Shown here: piece by piece, positions 51,287 through 61,608 of the stretch | Numbering within the stretch: the first letter of the stretch is position 1 | Layout of the letters: each line of letters starts with the position of its first letter | Assembly: GCA_026417135.1 (NCBI GenBank) | Contig: JAOADV010000003.1 | Coordinates: 152,288-216,287 of the forward strand | Origin: Ignavibacteria bacterium | GTDB taxonomy: Bacteria > Bacteroidota > Ignavibacteria > Kapaibacteriales > UBA2268 | Reading direction: 5' to 3' | Length of the DNA stretch: 64,000 nucleotides | Notes under the pieces: generated by a model | What the model was told of the DNA's origin: nothing | Databases searched by the model: none | The model's input: only the letters and a program-made list of their open reading frames with translations | Made by a program: the position numbers and the translations under genes

Positions 51287-52255
51287 ATGATTAAAACGAT
51301 AACGGAACCCATAGCCAAAGAGTTAGAGGAATTCGAAAAATACTTCCGTAAAGTCTTAAACAGTAAAATAGGATTGCTCGATACAATTATTCGCTACCTT
51401 GTGGCAAGAAAAGGAAAAAGGATTCGACCAATCCTAATTTTTCTTTCTGCTGGCTTAGCTGGCGAAATAAACCTACGCACATATATTGCCGCTACGATGG
51501 TCGAACTTCTCCATACTGCAACTCTTGTACACGACGATGTAGTCGACGAAGCAAAAGAAAGGCGTGGTTTCTTGTCAATCAACGCCCGATGGAACAATAA
51601 AATAGCGGTTCTACTTGGCGATTTCCTTTTGGCAAAGGGTCTTTTGGTTGCAATCGAAAACAACGAATTTGAATTTTTAAAAGTTCTTTCCGAAGCTGTG
51701 CAACTTATGAGCGAAGGCGAAATCTTACAAATTCAATCGAGCCGAGAAATGCAAACCGATGAAGACAGATATTTCGAAATAATTTATAACAAAACAGCAT
51801 CGTTAATCTCCGCTTGTTGCGAAATAGGCTGTATAAGTGCTACCGAAGACCTCGAATCAAGATTTAAACTTAAAGAATTTGGCCGCCTAATTGGTTTAGC
51901 ATTTCAAATTCGCGACGATATTTTCGACTATGTCGGGCAATCAAGTCTTATCGGGAAACCAGTCGGTAAAGACATAAAAGAGCGAAAAATAACTCTTCCT
52001 TTGATTTATGCTTTGCAAAGAGCACCTTCAAACGAAGCGAATTCCATTATTTCATTAGTCAAATCCAGAAAAAAGAAAAAAGATATTAAGGAAATAATCA
52101 ACTTTGTTTTAAGTAATGGCGGAATTACCTCTGCCCAAAATAGAGCTGCAGAACTGGTGCAAAAAGCAAAATCCATTTTATTAGAATTTCCAGATAATCC
52201 CTCGCGTCGTTCCCTTTTATACCTTTCAGACTTCATTATCGAAAGAGACAGATAA
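51287..52255 (+). CDS. Polyprenyl (prenyl) diphosphate synthase
   Basis: GKRIRPILIFLSA, first Asp-rich region LVHDDVVDEAKERRG, second LAFQIRDDIFDYVG...GKPVGKDIKERKITLPLIYAL. Confidence 0.93.
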   Translation: MIKTITEPIAKELEEFEKYFRKVLNSKIGLLDTIIRYLVARKGKRIRPILIFLSAGLAGEINLRTYIAATMVELLHTATLVHDDVVDEAKERRGFLSINARWNNKIAVLLGDFLLAKGLLVAIENNEFEFLKVLSEAVQLMSEGEILQIQSSREMQTDEDRYFEIIYNKTASLISACCEIGCISATEDLESRFKLKEFGRLIGLAFQIRDDIFDYVGQSSLIGKPVGKDIKERKITLPLIYALQRAPSNEANSIISLVKSRKKKKDIKEIINFVLSNGGITSAQNRAAELVQKAKSILLEFPDNPSRRSLLYLSDFIIERDR

Positions 52256-52421
52256 ATTACCCTCTTAAACTAAAGACATTTTTACAGCTAATTCTTAAAA
52301 TATTTACCTTGGTCATTGTGAAATCTAATTTAGTAATACCTCAAAAATGTATTTAAATGTACAAAACTTTTCAATAAGAAGTAAAGAGAATGAATGTTGC
52401 GAAAAGTTTTTGTTCAGAAAT

Positions 52422-52916
52422 TCAACTTTTACCCAAGAATCGATCGAGAAGTTTATCGAAAAAGGAAGTCAATTTGGCTTTTAATTTTTTGCTTCTAAGG
52501 ATTTTACTTGCCTCTTTTTCGACTTTTTCTTCTGTTGGGAAAAAACTTTTGAAAAAGTCAACTGCAAGACCAATTCCCCAAAAGCCAGCAAATAAAAGGA
52601 CAAAAAGAAGTCCTTTCGAAAAGGACAAACTAATGAATGTAAGCAGTAAGTTAAACAAAATAAACACAGTTAAATGTTGGAAAAATTCTCGTTTTTTCTT
52701 TTCCTTCCACAAGAACTTCGCCCTTTCGAATTCAGCAACTTCTTCTGCCTTTTCAATTTCAATCAATACTTGATTAAGGTCCAGGTTCAAATCTTTGGCA
52801 ATGTTCAAAATGTCGTCTCTTGTAAATTTTTCTCCCACATAGCCTTTCGATTCTATAACTCTTTGCAGAATTTTTTCTAACTCTTCTTTCGTGTAGAATC
52901 GGTCGTTCATAAGCAA
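52422..52916 (-). CDS. 2TM-domain-like membrane protein
   Basis: N-terminal helical region then WKEKKKREFFQHLTVFILFNLLLTFISL...FVLLFAGFWGIGLAVDFF. Confidence 0.55.
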   Translation of the reverse strand: MLMNDRFYTKEELEKILQRVIESKGYVGEKFTRDDILNIAKDLNLDLNQVLIEIEKAEEVAEFERAKFLWKEKKKREFFQHLTVFILFNLLLTFISLSFSKGLLFVLLFAGFWGIGLAVDFFKSFFPTEEKVEKEASKILRSKKLKAKLTSFFDKLLDRFLGKS

Positions 52917-53183
52917 TGGAATAAAAGGAATGTTAAATTAAAAAAACTTAGAGAATTACAAATAATTTATCCAACAACCAACTTGCTAAATCAAAAGGCA
53001 AGGGGAAAAATTTGCCTTGCTAAAAAACACGAAAGTTCGAAGCATCTTCGAAAAATATAACGTTAATTTAAGCTATTTACTTTGGAATGAATTGAGGATT
53101 TTGCGTTAGCCTTGAAAGTCTAAACTTTTCTTACAAAGAATGATACAAAACAATTCACTAAAAATAAATAAGAATCCCAATTT

Positions 53184-53615
53184 TTACTTTAAAGTTCGCA
53201 GACGAAGGATATGATATGATACCCCAGCAGCAATAGTAAACAAGATTACTTTAATTAGTAAAGATTTAACGAAGAAAAGGGCGCTCGATAAAATCGTCAG
53301 CCAAAGTAAAGATAAAGCGTAAACTTTTAGTTTTAATGAAACTCCTCGTTTTTCAGTGTAATCTCGTATGATTTTCCCAAAGTATCGATGAGAAAGTAAC
53401 CAAATGTGCCAACGGTCTGAACTTCTGGCAAAGAAATAAGCAGAAAGTAACAAAAAAGGGGTTGTGGGTAACAATGGAATAGCAATACCAACAATGGCTA
53501 AAAATAGAAATATAAAGCCAAGATATAGAAATATAAATTTTTTCGTTTTGGATAATTTCCTTTCGACCCCGACCGAAACATCTTCATCTATTCTATTCAT
53601 TAAACTAATTGCCAA
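53184..53615 (-). CDS. YbaN/DUF454 family inner-membrane protein
   Basis: LGFIFLFLAIVGIAIPLLPTTPFLLLSAYFFARSSDRWHIWLLSHRYFGKIIRDYTEKRGVSLKLK. Confidence 0.85.
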   Translation of the reverse strand: MAISLMNRIDEDVSVGVERKLSKTKKFIFLYLGFIFLFLAIVGIAIPLLPTTPFLLLSAYFFARSSDRWHIWLLSHRYFGKIIRDYTEKRGVSLKLKVYALSLLWLTILSSALFFVKSLLIKVILFTIAAGVSYHILRLRTLK

Positions 53616-53787
53616 AAGAAAAAAATTAAACGAAAATTAGATTATAATATTGAAAATGCTAAAATTCAACACATGATTGATTAATATTCACCATATAGAG
53701 GAAGAAAAATAAAACATACAACACAAATCAACTAACTTTATGGAAATAAATAAAATACACATCAACCAATTCGGCAAAATGTGGCAC

Positions 53788-53795
53788 TATATTTG
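53788..53795 (+). promoter_or_regulatory. Candidate -7 element (TATATTTG) of the flagellar operon
   Basis: TAnnTTTG match 31 bp upstream of the flgB GTG start. Confidence 0.45.
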
Positions 53796-53826
53796 TTATT
53801 TTAAATTTTTTCTAAAAGGAGGAACA

Positions 53827-54252
53827 GTGTCGATAAAACTGTTCTTATTTAAGAGCAGACTACCATTAATGCAAAAGGCATTGGATGCTTATTCTTTGCG
53901 TCTGCGAACTATTTCGGAAAATATTGCAAATTCGCAAACGGCTGGATACACACCTAAACGAGTCGTCTTTGAAGAACTTTTCAAAAAATCTATTAAAGAA
54001 TATCAAAAAGAGATTGAAAGAGTTGACAAAGAAAAAGGTGACTTCAATCAGCAGAACATACCAAACCCAAAAATCGAAGTAGCAAACATTGAGAAAAAAC
54101 TTGAATATCAATCGGGGCAAAGTCATATAAACATAGATGAAGAAATGGCTAATTTAGCGGAAACACAAATACGTTTCCGGTTCGTCGCAAGACTTTTGAG
54201 AAGATATTTTTCTGGATTGAATTCAGCAATATCTGGTATTAGAGAATCGTAA
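53827..54252 (+). CDS. flgB: Flagellar basal-body rod protein FlgB
   Basis: ALDAYSLRLRTISENIANSQTAGYTPKRVVFEE. GTG start chosen because of the strong AAAAGGAGG just upstream; the 53740 ORF start is probably too long. Confidence 0.9.
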   Translation: MSIKLFLFKSRLPLMQKALDAYSLRLRTISENIANSQTAGYTPKRVVFEELFKKSIKEYQKEIERVDKEKGDFNQQNIPNPKIEVANIEKKLEYQSGQSHINIDEEMANLAETQIRFRFVARLLRRYFSGLNSAISGIRES

Positions 54253-54299
54253 AAAATGAGTACAACTACCTACAAAAAAGAAAATAATTTTGTAAATGT

Positions 54300-54767
54300 A
54301 TGAAGAGCAATATTTTCGAAATCTTTAAAATTAGTGGTGAAGGGTTAAGACTGCAAAGGCTTCGACTTTCTTGTATTGCGAAAAACATAGCAAATTCCAA
54401 CACCACTAAAACAGTTGAAGGTAAACCTTATCAACGGGAAATCGTGCAAGTCCGAAGTCGTGAATATTCCCCGTTCGAACAAGTTTTTTTGCCAATGTTG
54501 GAAACTAACCTTAACAACAATTCTTTGATGTTCCCAGATAGCAACGAAAGCAAGTTGGATGTACAAATAATTAAGGATACGTCTCCACCGAGGAAAGTTT
54601 TCGACCCTTCCCATCCAGACGCCGATGAAAATGGATACTTACATTACCCAAACATTAATGTGATAACTGAAATGGTGGAAATGATTTCTGCACAAAGAGC
54701 CTTCGAAGCAAATGTATCTATCATCGAAGCTGCAAAGAACATTGCAAGAGATTCAATGGATATATAA
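54300..54767 (+). CDS. flgC: Flagellar basal-body rod protein FlgC
   Basis: LRLQRLRLSCIAKNIANSNTTKTVEGKPYQREIV...NVITEMVEMISAQRAFEANVSIIEAAKNIARDSMDI. Confidence 0.94.
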   Translation: MKSNIFEIFKISGEGLRLQRLRLSCIAKNIANSNTTKTVEGKPYQREIVQVRSREYSPFEQVFLPMLETNLNNNSLMFPDSNESKLDVQIIKDTSPPRKVFDPSHPDADENGYLHYPNINVITEMVEMISAQRAFEANVSIIEAAKNIARDSMDI

Positions 54768-54785
54768 ACAAAATTGTTATAAACT

Positions 54786-55100
54786 ATGGATATTAATCCA
54801 ATAAACATTTATAGGAAATACGAGGTTAATGAACAAAACCAGTCGGGTAATATCCAGCGTTTGATAAACGAACAAATCCAAAGACCTGCTCCCAAAACAG
54901 AATCCCGCGAAAACAAGGACAAATTATCAATCGAACTGAAAGAGAGGGATAAAATAATAACCAAAGAAGAACGGGACTTTTTTGTAAAGCTTTTTCCACA
55001 AAGTGCTGCAAAAATTGAAAACCATATTTTATTCACTCGCAATGGCAAGTTACAATCGTTTAACTATGCAAAAGGCACAATAATTGATGCTCGTGTGTAA
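54786..55100 (+). CDS. Unassigned 104-aa protein within the flagellar operon
   Basis: ORF between flgC and fliE, same strand, short spacers (18 and 19 nt); no family recognised. Confidence 0.7.
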   Translation: MDINPINIYRKYEVNEQNQSGNIQRLINEQIQRPAPKTESRENKDKLSIELKERDKIITKEERDFFVKLFPQSAAKIENHILFTRNGKLQSFNYAKGTIIDARV

Positions 55101-55119
55101 TTGAACAAGAGGTAGCATT

Positions 55120-55425
55120 ATGCCAATTAGGGTCGATGAACTTAACTTACAAAGGCAACTTCAACAAGAACTAATTTCTAATCAAAAGAAATTAGCTGTT
55201 GAAGGTGATTCTTTTATTGAAACATTAAAACAAATGATAAACGAGGTTAACGAATTACAGAAAGAATCTGTTAAACTAACCGAAGGTTTTATCAAAGGTG
55301 AACCTATCGAACTCCACGATGTTATGATTGCAGCAGAAAAAGCTAAAACAAGCTTTCAATTACTTATGGAAATAAGAAATAAATTTTTGGATTTTTATCG
55401 CGAAATTATTCGAATGCAAGTTTAA
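55120..55425 (+). CDS. fliE: Flagellar hook-basal body complex protein FliE
   Basis: FIETLKQMINEVNELQKESVKLTEGFIKGEPIELHDVMIAAEKAKTSFQLLMEIRNKFLDFYREIIRMQV. Confidence 0.93.
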   Translation: MPIRVDELNLQRQLQQELISNQKKLAVEGDSFIETLKQMINEVNELQKESVKLTEGFIKGEPIELHDVMIAAEKAKTSFQLLMEIRNKFLDFYREIIRMQV

Positions 55426-55437
55426 TACTGGTCAAAA

Positions 55438-57165
55438 TTGGCAAAACAAGGAATTTTTGGACAATTCGGTAATTTTCTTTCTAAACTAACTTTCGTTCAG
55501 AAAGTTATTTTTTTCTCTGTAACAATAGGTGTATTAGTTGGATTGATTTACTTAATTGTTTCGACTAGTACAAAGGTCGAATACGCTGTTCTTTTTAGTC
55601 AACTTGACCCAGCCGAAGCTGGTAAAATTGTAGAAAAACTAAAAGAAAGGAAAATCGATTACAAGCTAACCGATAATGGAACAACAATCTTGGTCGATAA
55701 AAATAAAGTCTATGATACACGTGTATCCATTGCTTCGGAAGGTCTCCCCGCTGGTGATGTTGTTGGCTACGAAATTTTCGACAAGACCAATATAGGGATG
55801 AGCGAGTTTGTCCAAAAGCTTAACTACCGACGCGCATTAGAAGGCGAACTCGCTAAAACTATTAGTTCATTGAACGGAGTAAAAAAAGCAAGGGTTCATA
55901 TTGTCATTCCAGAAAAAACACTTTTCGAAAGGGAGCAAAATCAACCCTCCGCTTCCGTTACACTACAACTTGCCGGTGATAACTTGGTTAGCAAACCAAA
56001 TATTATAGGAATACAAAATCTTGTCGCTGCAAGTGTCGAAGGACTTACTCCGAACAATGTAATCGTCGTTGACCACAAAGGGAAAATTCTTTCGGAAGTT
56101 GAAGATGGAAACAATTCATTGTTTGGAAAAACGCAATCGCAACACGAACAGAAAATCAGAATAGAACAATACTTAACAAACAAGGTTCAGTCCTTACTCG
56201 ATGGAGTTTTAGGTCCAGGAAACTCAGAAATCAGCGTAGCAACCGAGCTCGATTTCACACAAATTGAGAAAACTATTACAGACTTCAACCCAGAGCGACA
56301 AGTTGTCCGCAGCGAACATTCGATAACATCTTCTTCGCAAACAGTCGATTCTTTGGTTTACCCAGCTCCGAACAGAACCGTCGAGCAAACAAACATTAGC
56401 ACAAATTACGAGATACCTCAGACAATCGAAAGAATTATTAATGAAGTTGGAACTATCAAACGAATAACTGTCGGAGCATTAATTAATGGAACATACAAAG
56501 TTGTCGAAAAAGATGGGAAAAAACAAGTAGAGTACATACCCAGAACCGACGAAGAGCTTAAAAAGCTCGAAGAAATTATCAAAAATGCTGTTGGTTTCGA
56601 TGTTAACCGAAATGACCAAATCAGTATTGTAAATGTACCATTCGATACGCAAGCACCGGACCCCGAGGTACTTCAAGAACCAATCCCTTGGTACCAACAA
56701 CCCGAATATATTCGATTAATAATACTTGGAGTATCCATACTTTTAGCGTTACTACTTGCATACTTGTTCTTCCATTCGCAGCAAGTCAAAGAAACGACCC
56801 GTCGCGCAATGGCATTACCAGAACCCAAAAAGCTTTTGGAAGAAGAAAGAGAAGATTTAGAACGAGAATTCGAAAAAATAAGACCTTACGAAGAAGAGAT
56901 GCTTTTACTCCCAACAGAAATGCCCGAACAACTTTTGCTTACCGAAGAAGCCAGAGGAATTTCTATACCCGAAGCAGAAGCACTCGACATCGGAGTCATA
57001 AAAAAACCATCTTTGAAAATTGCCGAAGTCCCCGCTCTCAGCGAAGAGGCATTGATGAAAATCGAAATAAGAGACAAAATCAAAGAATTTATCGACAACC
57101 AGCCTTCCGAAGCGGCTAAACTTGTAAGATATTATCTAACCCAAGAAGAAACACCAAAAAGATGA
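55438..57165 (+). CDS. fliF: Flagellar M-ring protein FliF
   Basis: YAVLFSQLDPAEAGKIVEKLKERKIDYKL...VKKARVHIVIPEKTLFEREQNQPSASVTLQL; TM near the C-terminus. TTG start. Confidence 0.96.
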   Translation: MAKQGIFGQFGNFLSKLTFVQKVIFFSVTIGVLVGLIYLIVSTSTKVEYAVLFSQLDPAEAGKIVEKLKERKIDYKLTDNGTTILVDKNKVYDTRVSIASEGLPAGDVVGYEIFDKTNIGMSEFVQKLNYRRALEGELAKTISSLNGVKKARVHIVIPEKTLFEREQNQPSASVTLQLAGDNLVSKPNIIGIQNLVAASVEGLTPNNVIVVDHKGKILSEVEDGNNSLFGKTQSQHEQKIRIEQYLTNKVQSLLDGVLGPGNSEISVATELDFTQIEKTITDFNPERQVVRSEHSITSSSQTVDSLVYPAPNRTVEQTNISTNYEIPQTIERIINEVGTIKRITVGALINGTYKVVEKDGKKQVEYIPRTDEELKKLEEIIKNAVGFDVNRNDQISIVNVPFDTQAPDPEVLQEPIPWYQQPEYIRLIILGVSILLALLLAYLFFHSQQVKETTRRAMALPEPKKLLEEEREDLEREFEKIRPYEEEMLLLPTEMPEQLLLTEEARGISIPEAEALDIGVIKKPSLKIAEVPALSEEALMKIEIRDKIKEFIDNQPSEAAKLVRYYLTQEETPKR

Positions 57166-57206
57166 TTTCTTCAAATTAAAGGCGAATGTAATCGTCAAAA
57201 AATATT

Positions 57207-58229
57207 ATGAAAAAAAAGGAATACAAATACGAAGAACTAACCCCGAGGCAAAAGGCTGCTATTTTACTTATGTCGCTCGATGTCGATTCAGCCGCAAAAG
57301 TTTTCAAACAGTTGAACCTCGACGAAGTTGAACAAATTGCCTTGGAAATAACAAATCTGCAAGACCTACCTGCTCAAATTGTAGATAAAGTTCTCGAAGA
57401 ATTCTACCATCTAATGACAGCACAAAGCTTTATGCTCGAAGGTGGTCTTGAATATGCACAAGCCTTGTTAGAAAAGAGTTATGGCTACGAAAGGGCCAAG
57501 GAAATTGTAGAAAAAATTAGAGTGCTTACATCGGTTCGTGGTTTTAGTATGCTGAAAAAAGCCGACCCACAACAGCTTGCAAACTTTTTAACCAAAGAAC
57601 ATCCTCAAACCATTGCACTTATACTTTCACATCTGCCACCAGACCAAGTAGCCGAGGTATTAGCTGAATTTAACGAGCAACTGAGGGTCGAAACAATCCT
57701 TCGCATTGCAAAGCTTGGAAAAGTTTCTCCACAATTACTTCAAGAGATTGAGCACGTCGTTGACGAAATTGCAGAACAAACACTTTCGCAAAACCTTGCA
57801 ACTGCTGGTGGTGCTCAACTTGTAGCAAATATTCTAAACAAAAGTAATACGACTATTGCCAAATCTATGCTTGAACATATAGAAGAAAAAGATTATGGTT
57901 TAGCCCTTGAAATAAAACGCTTGATGTTCCTATTCGAAGATATTGTAACGCTCGACGATAGGAGTATTCAAAGAATTCTTCGCGAAGTAGATAAGCGAGA
58001 CCTTGCACTTTCGCTAAAAGTTGCCGACGAAAAGGTCAAACAAAAGATTTTCAAAAATATGAGCGAGCGTGCCGCTGCTGTTGTTAAAGAAGAGCTTGAA
58101 TTTATGGGACCGGTAAAACTGCGTGAAGTAGAAGCAGCACAAATGAGAATCGTCGATATTATTAAACGATTAGAAGAGCAAGAAGAAATAGTAATTGGTG
58201 GACGAGGTCGCGAAGATATTTTCGTTTAA
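57207..58229 (+). CDS. fliG: Flagellar motor switch protein FliG
   Basis: LTPRQKAAILLMSLDVDSAAKVFKQL...LTKEHPQTIALILSHLPPDQVAEVL...FMGPVKLREVEAAQMRIVDIIKRLEE. Confidence 0.97.
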   Translation: MKKKEYKYEELTPRQKAAILLMSLDVDSAAKVFKQLNLDEVEQIALEITNLQDLPAQIVDKVLEEFYHLMTAQSFMLEGGLEYAQALLEKSYGYERAKEIVEKIRVLTSVRGFSMLKKADPQQLANFLTKEHPQTIALILSHLPPDQVAEVLAEFNEQLRVETILRIAKLGKVSPQLLQEIEHVVDEIAEQTLSQNLATAGGAQLVANILNKSNTTIAKSMLEHIEEKDYGLALEIKRLMFLFEDIVTLDDRSIQRILREVDKRDLALSLKVADEKVKQKIFKNMSERAAAVVKEELEFMGPVKLREVEAAQMRIVDIIKRLEEQEEIVIGGRGREDIFV

Positions 58230-58240
58230 AAATTTGATAT

Positions 58241-59098
58241 ATGCAAACGATTAAACTAAAACTCCAAAAAAAAAATCGGAGTAATACAAATACAGAAAAC
58301 AAAACCGTTAGTTTTGTTATAAAAGAAATTGTCCCCGAACTCCAACAATACCAATTTGAAGAATTTGAAAAAAGTGGAAAAAATAACCACCTAAATCCTT
58401 TCCTCCAAAACATACTATTCAATGACTTTAACAAAGAGGGGCAACAACACAAAAAGAAATTGCAAAGGCCAGTTTTTTCAATTTTTTTCGGAATTCAAAA
58501 TCTAAACAAACCGATTGAAATAGATTTATCAAAAGTCAACCAAATAAATTTAACCGCAGAAGAAATTCAAAACCAAGTCCAAAGTGCTTACGAAGAGGGC
58601 TTCAACGATGGAAAGCAAACAACCCAAATGTCGTTAACAGAAGAAATAAACAAACTCGAAAATTACGCCCGACGTATCGATGAAATTGTCGAAGAACTAT
58701 CCACAGAATATTCAAAAGCTCTCAAAGAATTGGCTAATTTAGTCGTTCCAGTTTCAATCCATATTGCAAAACATATTTTGCAAGTGGAAGTACATTTGCG
58801 TCCAGAGTTAGTTGAAACACAAGTTCGAAAAGCATTACAAATTTTGGACAACGAAAAAGTCCTTCAAATTCGGCTAAATTCGGAAGATATCGAGATCTTA
58901 AAAAAAATAAAAAGCAAATTGATAGACGAAAGTCGAACCCTTCACGGAGCTGAAATTGTTGCCGACCCAACGATTGAAAGAGGCGGTTGCATAGTTGAAT
59001 CTTCAATTGGTAAAATCGATGCAACCTTTCAATCGCAGCTCGAAAAAATTGGCAAAATCTTATCAAACATTTCTTTATTAGATTTTAAGCAAGAATGA
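58241..59098 (+). CDS. fliH: Flagellar export stator protein FliH
   Basis: AYEEGFNDGKQ...; C-terminal DPTIERGGCIVESSIGKIDATFQSQLEKI; between fliG and fliI with an ATGA overlap to fliI. Confidence 0.88.
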   Translation: MQTIKLKLQKKNRSNTNTENKTVSFVIKEIVPELQQYQFEEFEKSGKNNHLNPFLQNILFNDFNKEGQQHKKKLQRPVFSIFFGIQNLNKPIEIDLSKVNQINLTAEEIQNQVQSAYEEGFNDGKQTTQMSLTEEINKLENYARRIDEIVEELSTEYSKALKELANLVVPVSIHIAKHILQVEVHLRPELVETQVRKALQILDNEKVLQIRLNSEDIEILKKIKSKLIDESRTLHGAEIVADPTIERGGCIVESSIGKIDATFQSQLEKIGKILSNISLLDFKQE

Positions 59099-60420
59099 AC
59101 GAACTAATTCAAATCGAACGAAAAATTATAAGCGAAATAGATAAAATCGATCCAATTGTCATTTCTGGAAGGGTTTCGAAGGTCATAGGTTTTGTTATAG
59201 AAAGCGAAGGACCCAAAGCAAAAATCGGCGAGGTCTGCTACCTTTATAATAGAAATGGGAAGCTAGTAAGTAGGTCCGAAATCGTTGGCTTTCGTAACCA
59301 TCAAATTCTTTCTATGATTTTGGGAGATTTAACTGAAATTGAACCTGGGACAAATATTGTTGCATCTGGCGAAACCCTTAAAATTAAAGTTGGAGATGCA
59401 CTTTTAGGTCGAGTTTTAAATGGACTTGGTGAACCGATAGACGGAAAAGGACCGATTCATTCGTCGGAATTACGTTCGATATATTCTCCCCCACCAAATC
59501 CATTAAAACGGCAACGAATCGTGCAACCAGTTGCCACTGGAATCAAAGCTATAGACAGCTTGCTCACTCTTGGTAAGGGCCAAAGAGTTGGCATTTTTTC
59601 GGGCTCTGGGATTGGGAAATCCACCCTACTCGGAATGATAGCACGAAAAACGAGCGCCGATATTAATATTATTGCACTAATAGGCGAAAGAGGACGCGAA
59701 GTCCGTGAATTTTTAGAAAAAGACCTTGGCAGCGAAGGTCTAAACCGCTCTGTTGTAGTTGTAGCAACAAGCGACCAACCTTCACTTGTTCGTGTAAAGG
59801 CAGCACTTGTAGCTACTACAATTGCTGAGTATTTCAGAGACAAAGGATTGGACGTTATGTTGATGATGGATTCATCGACACGGCTTGCAATGGCTCAGCG
59901 AGAGATAGGATTGACTATTGGAGAGCCACCAACTACAAAAGGTTATACACCAAGCGTTTTCTCTCTTTTGCAAAAAGTAATGGAACGAGCAGGAACAAGT
60001 GTAGTTGGTTCGATTACAGGCTTGTACACCGTTTTGGTCGAAGGCGACGACTTAAATGAACCAGTCTCGGACACTGTTCGCGGAATACTCGATGGACATA
60101 TTGTCCTTTCCCGTAAACTTGCCTCAATAGGACATTATCCAGCAATTGACGTTCTCGATAGCATCAGTAGAGTAATGAACGATATTATCACCCCCGAACA
60201 CAAAAAAGCAGTTAAAATAGCTTTAGAACTTTTAGCAACTTACCGTAATTCAGAAGATCTAATCAACGTTGGTGCATACCAAAGGGGCACAAATCTAAAA
60301 ATTGACAAAGCAATTGCAATGCACGATACGTTGAGCTCTTTTCTCAAACAAGATATCGACGAAACACATTCATTTGAAAATACAATTCGTAATCTTATCG
60401 AAATAACTTCGAAAGCGTAG
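59095..60420 (+). CDS. fliI: Flagellum-specific ATPase FliI
   Basis: GQRVGIFSGSGIGKSTLLGMIARKTSADINIIALIGERGREVREFLE; MMDSSTRLAMAQREIGLTIGEPPTTKGYTPSVF. Confidence 0.97.
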   Translation: MNELIQIERKIISEIDKIDPIVISGRVSKVIGFVIESEGPKAKIGEVCYLYNRNGKLVSRSEIVGFRNHQILSMILGDLTEIEPGTNIVASGETLKIKVGDALLGRVLNGLGEPIDGKGPIHSSELRSIYSPPPNPLKRQRIVQPVATGIKAIDSLLTLGKGQRVGIFSGSGIGKSTLLGMIARKTSADINIIALIGERGREVREFLEKDLGSEGLNRSVVVVATSDQPSLVRVKAALVATTIAEYFRDKGLDVMLMMDSSTRLAMAQREIGLTIGEPPTTKGYTPSVFSLLQKVMERAGTSVVGSITGLYTVLVEGDDLNEPVSDTVRGILDGHIVLSRKLASIGHYPAIDVLDSISRVMNDIITPEHKKAVKIALELLATYRNSEDLINVGAYQRGTNLKIDKAIAMHDTLSSFLKQDIDETHSFENTIRNLIEITSKA

Positions 60421-60421
60421 G

Positions 60422-60871
60422 ATGGCAAAAAAATTTATATTTAGGCTCGAAAGTTTACTGAACCTTAAATCTTTTAAAGTCAAAGAAATCGAAGAGGCTA
60501 TTCAAAGAGTCTTATATTTTCGTTACCAAACAGAAGAGGAAATTGCAGAAAACGAAGAGTATCTTGCCTCGCTAAACAATAGCAAAAATGGACTATTTCG
60601 AGCTTTCGATATACAAGTTCAAAATAACCATAAAGATTTTGTTAAAAATGAAATTATCAAGTTACGACAGCAATTAGACAGAATAAACGAAATCGAACAA
60701 ATTTTGCGAAATAGGCTTTCCGAAGCGAAAAAAGAGGAAAAAATCCTTGAAAAAATCAAAGAAAAGAAATTCATAGAACACCAAATCGAGCAAAACAGAG
60801 AAGAAACAAAACTATTAGACGAAATTTCGATAAACAAAGAAATCAGAAAATCCCATTCGGATAAGAAATGA
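60422..60871 (+). CDS. fliJ: Flagellar export protein FliJ
   Basis: Short coiled coil beginning KFIFRLESLLNLKSFKVKEIEEAIQR; position after fliI. Confidence 0.85.
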   Translation: MAKKFIFRLESLLNLKSFKVKEIEEAIQRVLYFRYQTEEEIAENEEYLASLNNSKNGLFRAFDIQVQNNHKDFVKNEIIKLRQQLDRINEIEQILRNRLSEAKKEEKILEKIKEKKFIEHQIEQNREETKLLDEISINKEIRKSHSDKK

Positions 60872-61572
60872 ACACTAAGCAAATTCTCACGATTGTATTA
60901 ATTGTTTTTCTCTCGTTTGTTTCGATTTTTCTTATCATATTAGGACTATACAAGCTTGCCCCAAGTTTTTTTGGAATTGAAACAACTACCGAGAAACAAG
61001 AAACAAAATCCGAGTCGGAAACTGAAAGATTTGAAAGCGAACCCAAAGTTGTTCTATCCAAAAAAGAATTCGACGAATGGATGCAGAAATCCTTTAATTC
61101 GCAAGCTATTGCCACAGAAAATCTTTTTCTTACAAATTATACAAAATATTTGCTTGATTCAATTGGAAAGGCAAACGCACAAATTGAAAATTATCGAAGT
61201 AAAAATGTTGCCCTAATTGATTCACTTACAATAATATCGAAGGAATTGTCCAAAAAAAATAAGCAAATATTGGAATTGACCAACCAACTTCAACTTCAAG
61301 AAAAGCAAATACAAAAATTTTCCCTGCAACTTGGCACCGATTTGCAAGGCAGCGGAACTTTAAGCGATTCGGCAAGAAGGGCAATTTTTTCTACATATGC
61401 AAAAATTTACGAAAATGCCGACCCGAAAGAAGTAGCAAAAATTATCGAATTAATCGACGAAAAAACTGCATTTGAAATTCTAAAATCTATGTCAAAAAGA
61501 AAAGCTGGCAAGGTTATTGATGCTTTAAAACCTGAGCGAAGCGCAAGAATACTTCAGGCTTCGTTCGAATAA
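60868..61572 (+). CDS. MotE-like protein (MgtE N-terminal-like C-terminal domain)
   Basis: N-terminal TM, coiled coil, then SDSARRAIFSTYAKIYENADPKEVAKIIELIDEKTAFEILKSMSKRKAGKVIDALKPERSARI; 4-nt overlap with fliJ. Confidence 0.8.
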   Translation: MNTKQILTIVLIVFLSFVSIFLIILGLYKLAPSFFGIETTTEKQETKSESETERFESEPKVVLSKKEFDEWMQKSFNSQAIATENLFLTNYTKYLLDSIGKANAQIENYRSKNVALIDSLTIISKELSKKNKQILELTNQLQLQEKQIQKFSLQLGTDLQGSGTLSDSARRAIFSTYAKIYENADPKEVAKIIELIDEKTAFEILKSMSKRKAGKVIDALKPERSARILQASFE

Positions 61573-61608
61573 ACAAATAAGTTCTTTAAAATATTTAAGA
61601 TAGGCAGG

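Noticed and set aside
56688-57119. 143-aa Arg-rich plus-strand ORF overlapping fliF
   Set aside because: Out-of-frame ORF within fliF with biased composition; treated as spurious.
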